DNA of 64,000 bases from Edaphochlamys debaryana (lineage: Eukaryota > Chlorophyta > Chlorophyceae > Chlamydomonadales). Shown here piece after piece: positions 55,155-64,000 of the stretch (its first letter is position 1; each line of letters opens with the position of its first letter). The notes below the pieces were generated by a model. It did not search any database, was not told the DNA's origin, and saw only the letters and a program-made list of their open reading frames with translations. The position numbers and the translations under genes are program-made. Location of the stretch: assembly GCA_016858145.1 (NCBI GenBank), contig JAEHOE010000020.1, forward strand, positions 1 to 64,000. The letters are read 5' to 3'.

Positions 55155-58100
55155 ATGCGGCCGAGCCTGGCCAGCCTGGCCGAGGCACAGGTATGAATTC
55201 CGCCGTCCGCGGCTTGCGTAACCTGTGGCTCTCATACACAGACCCAGGGCTGCAGCATCTTGACACTGAGACCTTGAGAGCCACGGAAACAGCGGCGGAG
55301 ACGTAGCGAGTGACCATACATCGACCACACCCAACTCGTAAACGTGAAGCCCCTGCCCTTCTGACGAGTCCAGAGCGCTCAGGATGGGAGGCGCGTGCTG
55401 TAAGACGGTCGAGACCAACCCGGATGGCTCTCTCAAGGCAAGGCTGCGATGGATGGCTCCTGCGCGACTTGCACCTCAGCGCCTTACGCGACCGGATGGT
55501 GGCCTCATAATATATAGAACCCGATTGGCTTGCAATTAGCGCTGAGGGAACCCAGTTTTGCGGAGCCTGACTCGGGGTTGCGTCGACGCGCATCGAGCGA
55601 GCGACAGAAGCGACACGCACGCGTACACGCAATGATGTAGGTATGCGCCTTAATGCCATTTACTCCGTCCCCAGGAGCCCCAGACGAAGGAGCAAGTCAA
55701 GGAGGTGAGACATGGGTGCGCAAGTGCGCTGTATGTCCATCCTGGGATGGAGTTACGTATACCAGGCACATGGCTCGGTTGCGCTGCTAGCACTGAGCGC
55801 CCATTCGCCCCAGCACGTCATAACATCTTCTGTGGGCTCGCCCGCCTGGTCGCGGGCATGGCCGCCGGCCCGCTTACGGCACGCTGCAGGCTGTGAAGAC
55901 CCCGCATCGGCCCATCGGGACTACTATCGGGACCCCGCATCAGGACTTTTGTGCTCCCCCCCCTTTTAAAACTCCCAGCGCTCGCCCCCTCGGGCTTGTG
56001 ATCAGGGGACGGGCGTGTGTCAGGGCAGGCCCCTGCACACCCGCCACCTGCCGCCGAGGCGGGGGTGGCGGGGGCGCGGGATAGCCCGGCCACGCCCCCT
56101 CGGGCCCCTCTGCTCATCTCCTGTACCGCTCCCCACTCAACCCCCCCTCCCCTTATACCCGTACTCCACCCGACTACCCGTTACTACCTGCCGCCCGGGC
56201 ACGCGTGTTGCGTACGGAACCCCACCTTCCGCCTGCTGTCCGCCCGCGGCACTCGCCCCCCCTCCAGACACGCACGCACCCGAACGAATCCGGCCCTCCC
56301 CCCTCCCCCCAGGACCCCGGCGAGCTGCGCCGCTCCGCCCGCGCCGCTGACTGGCAGCAGATGCGCATGCTGCTCCGGCGCATGCCGCTGAGGCAGGCGA
56401 GTGGCGGGGAATGATGAGGTGGAGGGGGTCCGCGGGGCTGAGGGGACGGATAGATGGCATCAAGACAGGAACTGGGTCTACCGGTACTTGTGCAGGCTGA
56501 GTATTTAGGCGCTAGCGCTTTCCAAATCACCTCTTTCGCTCCCGCTGCTGCGTGTGCAGATTGCGAGTGGGGCGACCAAAAATGAGGGGGCGGAGGACGA
56601 GGTCGGAAACACGGCCCTCCATTTCTCCGTGTCCATCAACCAGTGAGGGAAAGCAAAGCAAAGGGGGGGAGGAGGAAGGAAGGTCAGCAGGCGTAAGGTC
56701 CAAGGGCAGGCAGGGGGGGGTAAGGCAGGATCGAGGCGAGGGGACATGGCTAGAGCGAGGGGGGGGGGGGCAAGCACGGGCCCCCAGGGGAAGAGGGGCC
56801 GGGGGGACCAAAGGGGCGGGGGCTACCCTACCAATCCCTCCGCTTCTATCTTACCTTTCCCCCCCAGCCTGCGTGGCGTACGGAAGCTGCTGCGGTACGG
56901 CACGCCACCCACCGTGAGTTTATTGTGGTGGGGGTGGTCGAAGTAAGCTTACCTTTGGGAGAGTGCGGAGACGAGATACCGGTAAGGCCCCAGGCGGCCC
57001 GCCTGTCCGGCGGGTCCTCTACTTCCAAGGGACGGCACTCACGGACGACGGCGCTAGGAGCGGAGAGAAGCTCGCTCGTGGGATTGCTGAGTGCAGGTTG
57101 GGGCTATGGGGCCGTGCCACGGAGGCCCGGCCTATCCCTACCGGCCTACCAGCCTACCAGCCGCGGCTTATTACCGCCGCTCGTATCAAGTTAATAACCC
57201 GCTCTCCCCCCCTCTCCCCCCCTCCCCCGCCCCCCCCCCCCAGGTCCGCAACGCCGCCGGCCGCACGCCCCTGCACCTGGCCCTGGAGGGGGGGCGCCTC
57301 AAGGCCGCACGCATCCTGCTGGAGAAGGGGGTGGCGCTGAGGGCAGGTGCGTCTATGTGTGGAAGGGGGGGGAGGGGCTGACGAAATAATGGGCGGGACG
57401 TGCGTGGGGGCTCGACCCCCTGCCACTCACCTACCTCACTGCGCACCCCCGCCCCGCCCGGTGCTTGAACTAACCCCCCAGAAGCCAAGAAACCGCCACC
57501 GGAGCTCATCAACATCCCGGTGAGGCCAGTGGCGGTTGACAGTTGCTTGGCGGTTGGTGCACCGCTCCCTTCGTTGGGTCTTACTTTCCGCCCCTACACA
57601 TCGGTACACCCCCGCTCGGCCCTCAGGACGCCCGGAAGGTCACCCCGCTTCTGTCCGTGGTGGCCGCGGGGCGGCTGCGGCTGTGCAAGGAGGTGCTCAA
57701 GATGTGCAAGGAGCTGGGGGTCAGGTGGGGGGGAGAGGGGGGAGAGAGGGGGGAGAGGGCTTGGGGAGGGCGACCGGGTCCCCAGCCTACCCAGCGTCTA
57801 TTTACGCATCCTTTGCCTCCCTCCTTGATTGAACCCCCCCCTTTCCCCTCCAGTGTGGACTATGACACGAAGGACTCACAGGTCTGTCCCCAGGGGGAGA
57901 GAGGGAGGTGATGGAGTGACGGAGTGAGGGGGGAAGGACGACGGGTTGGTTGTGGGCCGGCAGAGACCCTCAACTGTTTCCACCCCCGCCCCCTTCCCCA
58001 ACCGGTCCTTCCCCAACCGGTCCTTCCCCAACCGCTCCTTCCTCACCCTTGACCCTCCCCCCCAGGGCAACACGCTGCTCCACTACGCCGCCAAGTGGGG

Positions 58101-61100
58101 GTGGCTGGACGAGCTGGCCGAGTGGATGAACCGCACCACCCGCCCCAACAAGCTGCTCAACTGCCAGAACAAGGAGGTGGGGTCAGGCGGGATAGAGGGT
58201 GGGAGCCGAGGATTCGGGGCCGGGGCTGAATTTTACCCCCATCCAATCCTTTCTCCCTTACCCTGTCTTCCCCCCCACTCCTGTCAGGGCGAGACCCCTC
58301 TTGGCCACCTGCTGAGGCTCACCGCCTCGGGCCTCCCCGCCGCCAAGGCCAAGGCCCCCTCCCTGGTGTCGCGCATGTTGGAGCTGGGGGCACTGGCCAA
58401 GCTGCCGGCGTTCAGGGAGAAGGTGGGGAGGGTGGGGTGGGGGGGGATGGGGGGAATGGGGGGGAGAGGAGGGAGTGAGGCGGCAGGTGGGGTGTGAGGG
58501 CCCCGGCGCTTGCTGTTGGATGGACAGGCCCTCGCCCGTCGTAAGCTGACCATGTGTGCATGACCACCAGTCCTCGGTGTTTACAATGAAGTACCCCCCT
58601 GGGGTCACAGCGCTGAACGCTGGGGCCAAGCGACCCACCTCACGGGCTTGCCCCCTGCACCACCAGCCCTTCACACACCCCTGCACCACCAGCCCTTCAC
58701 GCACCCCTGCACCACCAGCCCTTCACGCACCCCTCTTCCCCCCAGGTCCCCCCCATCTGCCTGGCGGCCGCCACCAACGACAAGGGGCTGTACGACATGC
58801 TCATCGCCAAGGTAGGGTAGGGGGGAGGGGGCGAGGCAAGAGGCGGGAAGTAAGATCTAAGATGCAAAGCTCGGGGAGAAGCCTGTAGGGCGCTCAGTCA
58901 TTGCGGAAGTAAGGCGGGACTGGGAGTAAGCGGCTTCGATCGATGCCCTGGCAGATCTTCCTCCATCCCCTGACCCCGACCCTCCATCCCTAGGGTGCCA
59001 AGCCCACGGGAGCCAAGGACGCTCTGGGGCGCACCGCCCTGCACTATGCAGCCAGCAAGGTGGGGGGGGGAGGCGGGGGCAAGGGGGGGTGAACCGTGGC
59101 TCACCCTGCTGGAAACAGTGGCTGTACGACTGATTGTGACTCATGCGATGTGCGCATCTGCCGTACGCACCGCAGGGCTGCAAGTCCATCGGCGAGGACC
59201 TCCTGAACCAGGGGCTCAAGGTGCGTGGAGGGCCGCGCAGGCCCATGGATCTGATCCCGAATCCCACCTGTGTCTTGCATATGTCAAGCTGCATCACCTG
59301 CCTTCCCTCCCCCCCCACCCCCTCCTCCCCCAGGCCTATGCGCTCGACTCCCAGAAGAACACGCCCCTGCACCTGGCCGCGTCCAAGGGCCAGGTGCGTG
59401 TCTGACGTGTGCGTGTGTGTGCAGGGCGGCGCTGCAGTTGATAGCGGTACTCCCACCGTGCTGTTGTACGCTTTCTCACTCGCGACCTACACTTGCCTGT
59501 CCCACGCCCCCACGTACCCAACCACCCGATTCCCCCTCCTCCATCCCCCACCCCCAGGAGGATATGGTCAGTCTGCTGCTGGACAAGGCGGACGACAAGT
59601 TCAAGGTGGGGAGAGGGGGGCATGGTGGCGAAGGGGTCAAAGGGAAGCGGGGGAAGGGCGGGGGCAGGAGTACGTAACAGGATGCATGCCCCGGCACGTG
59701 CCTTGTCTCTCAGCCCTGACCTCCCCCTCCTCTACCCCCCAATCCCCCCCCCCAGGCCCTGCTGACCCCCAACCGCCAGGGCCTGGGCGCATACCACCTG
59801 GCGCTCAAGGCCGGGCCGGGGGACAAGGCGCAGGTGCGTGTGGGTGGGGAGGCTTGAACCCCTGCAGGGCGGCGGGTGGTACGGGCTGTGAGCGCCTGCC
59901 CCACCTCCTTCAGGCTGCCCCAGTCCTCTATCGGCCCCTTCTCAACCCCCCTTTGCCTCCTTCGATCCCTCCCCCCCCCTCCCCCCCCAGGCCTCCTCCC
60001 TGGCGCTCATCCAGCTCCTGGGCCCCCGGGCCACGGAGCCCATCCTGGGCAGGAAGAAGGCCGGTGGGGGGGGGGGGGGAGGGGAGAGCCTGCTAATGCT
60101 AGCTGAGAAGTGGGAGGGCAGACGCAATCAGAAGGCCACAGCTGCGTATCAGCCACAGTTTCCTGAAGTGCTTGGTTGACTGGCCGCCTTCTCCCTTCCC
60201 CCCCCCCCAGTTGTGGATACCCCCCTGATGCTGGCCATCCAGGGCCACCAGGAGAAGGTGGTGCGGACGCTGATGGGCGAGATGGTGAGGAGGGGGAGGG
60301 GGAGGTGGGGGAAAGCAGACAAGGTGGGCTTCGGGGAGTGGCTAGGGGAGCATTGTCAGGGAGGCGTAGGTCGCAAGGGCCCCACCATGCTCCACCCTCG
60401 TCCTCTTTCAACCCCCCCCCCCCCAGGCCATGTCCCCCAACGACGGCAACGTCAAGGGCGAGCTGCCCCTGGCCCGGGTGCTGTCCTGCGCCACAGCGGT
60501 CACGTACGACAACGGTGTGTACGGCAAATGGGGGGAGCTGAAGAGGGGTGCGAGGGAGAGGGCGGAGCGGTCCCCACCGTCCTAGAGGCAACGGAGCCCT
60601 CGAGAACGGTGGGTCCTCAACGGCACGAAACACACACGCCCCCCCCCTCTCCTCCTCCCCCCCCCCAGACTCGTCCATCTTCGACCAGCTGGTGGCTGCG
60701 GGGGCGGACATGGACCGGGCGGGGCCCACGCAGCACCCGCTGCTGGCCATCTGCAAGGTGGGGCCGAGGCGCCGAGTCCCGAGTGGGGTGCGATGGGGGC
60801 GAGCGCATGCTGGGATGCGGGCTCGCAGATCGCGGGCAATTTGCGCGCAGGAAGTCAGATAGAGAACACAGCACTGCATATCACTACATTGCAGCTTTAC
60901 CGCTAAGGCTGTTAGAAGGGCTGCGACAGCTGCTGCCCGATGAACCGCAACCAGCCTCGCGGCTCTGTCTCTGGTTCTAGGCCTCATCGCGAGCATCCCA
61001 GCAGCATGCATAAAGCTTGTCCTGGCCTGAGCAGGTTGGTTGGTCCAGGCGACGTCCACCCTCGCCCGGCGACCACCTCGCCACCCTCGCCCCCCCCCCC

Positions 61101-63917
61101 CCCCCCGCACCCACTTCCCCCCCTCCAAGTACCATAGCCTCCTCGCATCGTCCGGCCCCCGCGGGCCCCCCGCGTCCCCCCTTGCTCCCTTATCACCCCT
61201 CATAATGCTTCGCCTCCTCTGCCTCTCCCCAGCTCTGCTTCCCCCTTTGCGCCACCCAGACTACACCTGGCCTGTCCCGCCCCCCTCCTTCACCCCTTCC
61301 CCCTTGCCATTGGCCCCCTCCTCTTCCCCCTTAGCCCCCTTTCCCCCCTCCCGTAAACCCCCTACCCCCTACCCCCCCCAGAACAATCTGTCCAAGTTTT
61401 TGCCTTTCCTGATGCGTTTGACGCCTAATCAAATTACTGTTGCACATTGGCCTGATCAAGCCCCCTGCATCGACCGCAGAACGCCCTGTCCAAGTTTGCG
61501 GAGAAGGCCGTGGGTGTGCTCACGGAGCGCTGCGGCCCCCTGTCCTGGGACCGCCGCGACGACAAGGGCTACACGCCCCTGGCGCTGGCGGCGTTCTTCG
61601 ACAACGCATGGCTCATCCGGCACCTGATTGACGACGTGGGCGTTGACCCCAACGCCGACGCCCAGCGCTCCCAGCCCACGGAGCCCGAGGTGGTGGGGAC
61701 CACCGGGGCGCTGTGCTGCACCAAGGTGCTCACCGCCCCCGGCACGGTGGCGGGGCAGACGCCCCTCATGTGCGCCGCCAAGGGAGCCTCCGTCGCCACA
61801 CTGCAGGTGGGGGTGGGGTGGTGGGGGAGTGAACCTCGGGCTGCAACCCCGCCTCGAGCCCTTGTCCCTATTTGCTGTGGGGCCAAACCCATACATGCTG
61901 TTGCCCCACTGTCTCGAGGCTTGAATCACACTCATCCCCCCCCTCCCATCCCCGCCTCTCTCCCCCCCCCAGCTGCTGCTCAACCGCGGCGCCGACGTGA
62001 ACGCGGTGGACTCGCAGGGCCGCTCCTCCCTGCAGCACGCCATGCACCTGGACAGGGCGGCCAGCATCAAGGTGGCGGCCAGCCTGCTGCAGGTGGGGGG
62101 GGCGGTGTCCTTTTGGGTGTTGGGTTGGTGGGGTTGGATACTGCCTCGACGTCTCTGATCCTTCCTTACTCTTGCCTCTCCCCCACCCCCGGCCCCCCAA
62201 AGGCCGGTGCCCGGCCCGAGCGCGGGATCCAGTCCGAGACCGGGGCGTGGAAGCAGTGCTTTGACCTGGTGGGGGAGAGCTGGCCGCACAGGGCGGTGCG
62301 ATACGGTGAGGCTGGGAGGGGGGGTGGGGTGGGGCGTGGAAAGGCTTGGTACTGGACAGGGGGCAGCGGGACCGGGGTTGCCAAGCAAGGCCCGGGGCTT
62401 GGGCAGTGGTGCGAGGTCACCCGGGCGCTACGCCTCCCCCTATTGACTCTCTTCCACCCGCCACCCCCCCCACCCCTCCAGGCGCCTCCAAGTTCCTGGA
62501 GCTGTGGGCGGGGTGCGGGGGCTCCCTGGAGCTGCTGGCCTCCACCGCCGACGACGCAGACGACATGCCGGGGGCGGAGCTCAAGGTGTGGGGGGGGGGG
62601 ATGGGGGGGGGGGGGAGGGGAGGGAGGGGGGGGGGAGGGGGGGGGAGGCGGGAAGAGGGGGGGGAGGCGGGAAGAGGGGGGGGAGGCGGGGGAGGATTTG
62701 GCTCATTTGGGGGGGATGGGGAAGTGGGAAGCAAGGGGAGGGGCGGGGCAAGGGGAGGGTGGGAGGGGGAGGGGCAATGGTCGAAACCGCCGAGTGCTTG
62801 GCCGTGACTCCGCGACCGTGACTAATACTCTGTGTGTGGGTGGTGGTGGTGTGAAGTGGGAGGAAGAGGGAATGGGAGGAAGGATGGGAGAGGTAGTGGC
62901 CGGGAGCCTAGGTCAAGGTGCATGTGTTGGGGGGTGGGGATGGGGGGAGGGACCGCTCCAGGGTACCTTACCTGTGGTGGGAAGGAGAGAGCAAGGAGCC
63001 CTGACCTTTAGCGGAACCTCCGCCCCCCTTCACTTCTACCCCTTCTTCCCGCCCACCCCTTCTAACCACTTCCCCCATGCCCCCTCCCCGTCTCCCCTAC
63101 CCCTCCGCCCTCCCCCCCTGTCAGGTGGAGGACAAGGGCGACTTCCTGGACTTCGCCCCCATGCGCCGGGTGGAGAATGCGGTGGAGGAGGAGGACGAGG
63201 AGCTGCTGGACGACGCAAACGAGGACAGCGAGGTGAGCGAGAGATACACGCACGGGGCTGCTGTGTATTCAGGGCTGCTCATGTAAAGGCCGGGAAAGCG
63301 TGGGCGCGGTGACTCGCCACGGGGCTGTGTATATGTTGAGCATTGCCTGACAGCAGATTGAGGATATCGAGGAGAGCGAGTTGGGTGGGCAGGCTGAACG
63401 GCCGACATGACTAATGAGAGACGAGGAGCCTTCCTCAGCAGTGCTGATTTATTCGCACGTGCGCTCGCCCCGCCCACTGCAGAAGGCCGCCGACGAGGAT
63501 GACATCGAGGGAGACGGCGGCGGCGGGTGCGAGCAGGGGGGGAGGGGGGGGGCGGGGTGGCCTGCCCCGGGGTCGAGGGAACCCCATCCATCCTTCGCGG
63601 CCTCCCTCGCCCTCCCCTTCCTCATTACCCTCATCCTCATCGTCCTCCCTTTCCACTCTTATCCCGCCATCAACTTATTTCCCTACCGGTACCCTCTTGC
63701 CTGCCTCTCCCTCCCCCATCCATTCCCCAGTGGTCCCGCCGGTGCGGTGGCCGAGGGCCGCGAGGACGGCGCCGGCGCTGACTCGGACGACGACTGCGGC
63801 AGTGACGTGGACGCCGAGGTGGCGGCGCTGGTGGCGGCGGGGGAGGTGGAGAGCCACTACCCCGGGCCCACGCCCACGCAGCTGCTGAGGTGGAGGCGGC
63901 GGGGCGCGCAGTGGTGA
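55155..63917 (+). CDS. large ankyrin-repeat protein, 28 exons
   Basis: The model gives 823 residues. Exons: 55155-55190, 55675-55704, 56313-56396, 56560-56642, 56868-56913, 57244-57346, 57482-57519, 57627-57724, 57854-57881, 58066-58176, 58288-58422, 58746-58811, 58994-59059, 59176-59220, 59334-59393, 59558-59605, 59756-59833, 59991-60063, 60211-60284, 60427-60514, 60669-60757, 61480-61806, 61973-62092, 62203-62305, 62482-62585, 63125-63232, 63483-63526 and 63731-63917. Clear ankyrin units include GNTALHFSVSINHLRGVRKL, GRTPLHLALEGGRLKAARIL, GNTLLHYAAKWGWLDELAEW, GRTALHYAASKGCKSIGEDL, KNTPLHLAASKGQEDMVSLL, GYTPLALAAFFDNAWLIRHL and GQTPLMCAAKGASVATLQLL. The C-terminus is strongly acidic (EEEDEELLDDANEDSE). 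No enzyme domain or membrane segment is seen, so a scaffold role is likely. Exons 1-2 are the least certain. Intron 3 has a GC donor and intron 23 an AAG acceptor. Confidence 0.85.
58009..58046 (+). repeat. CCAACCGGTCCTTCC tandem repeat
   Basis: Three 15-bp units, the last with one change, lie in the pyrimidine-rich end of an intron of the ankyrin gene. Confidence 0.85.
58656..58738 (+). repeat. 27-bp tandem repeat in ankyrin gene intron 11
   Basis: Three copies of CACCACCAGCCCTTCACGCA plus CCCCTG stand directly before the exon 12 acceptor and form its pyrimidine-rich tract. Confidence 0.9.
61374..61406 (+). repeat. ghost copy of exon 22 start in ankyrin gene intron 21
   Basis: CAGAACAATCTGTCCAAGTT repeats the true exon 22 start CAGAACGCCCTGTCCAAGTT (61477-61496) with two to three mismatches. 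The acceptor is preserved after a C-run. Offset is about 99 bp. Confidence 0.8.
62586..62790 (+). repeat. poly-purine G-rich tract in ankyrin gene intron 25
   Basis: About 200 bp of almost pure G/A, with GGGGGGGGAGGCGGGAAGAG units repeated near 62640-62690, directly follow the exon 25 donor. It could form G-quadruplex or triplex structures in DNA or in the nascent RNA. Confidence 0.8.
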
Positions 63918-64000
63918 GCGCAGGGGGAGGAGGGGTAAGGGAGGGGAGAGAGGGGGAAGGGACGCAGGCGTCCACATGGCTGAAAACCCATGCTGGGCCA

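Noticed and set aside
55626..55680. start codon ATGATG just upstream of exon 2 of the large ankyrin gene
   Set aside because: It is followed at once by TAG, and splicing before the TAG gives the wrong phase for exon 2. The exon at 55155-55190 fits in phase.

Overview
The window looks like nuclear DNA of a chlamydomonadalean green alga (Chlamydomonas/Volvox relatives). GC content is very high. The genes are intron-dense (111 introns in the ten gene models built here), with short G-rich donors (GTGGGG, GTGAGG), long C/T tracts before acceptors, Ala/Gly/Pro-rich insertions and probable TGTAA poly(A) signals. Genus and species cannot be fixed from sequence alone. All exon models were assembled by hand from splice sites, reading phase and protein-family conservation. 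Each coding sum is a whole number of codons.

Layout, left to right. 1-6026: the 5' part of a decayed retrotransposon on the minus strand (Gag with a CCHC knuckle, then a retropepsin-like segment), broken into four reading frames and cut by the window edge. 7272-9795 (-): 60S ribosomal protein L26. 10185-16102 (+): nodulin-like major facilitator transporter. 17112-18852 (+): small protein with two GYTG motifs. 19815-27263 (-): long-form tRNase Z. 29314-32868 (-): short oxysterol-binding-protein-related protein. 33816-36848 (+): ankyrin-type protein with an F-box-like start. 37905-40988 and 43099-45909 (both -): tandem paralogous monoglyceride-lipase-like hydrolases. 46546-53861 (+): a PfkB sugar/nucleoside kinase fused to a LOG-type nucleotide phosphoribohydrolase. 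55155-63917 (+): a 28-exon ankyrin-repeat protein. Intergenic stretches are 0.4-2.1 kb, and three gene pairs are divergent.

The genes are mostly unrelated housekeeping and lipid genes and do not form a pathway. Two themes stand out. First, the kinase-LOG fusion would place two consecutive reactions in one chain: phosphorylation of a nucleoside, then release of the free base plus ribose 5-phosphate. Its catalytic LOG exon carries a nine-copy minisatellite that begins inside the exon and runs through the following intron. Second, many introns contain a second, usually degraded copy of the neighbouring exon edge together with its splice site. At least fifteen such 'ghost' exon edges occur in six genes, which suggests that short tandem duplication across splice junctions is a general process in this genome.
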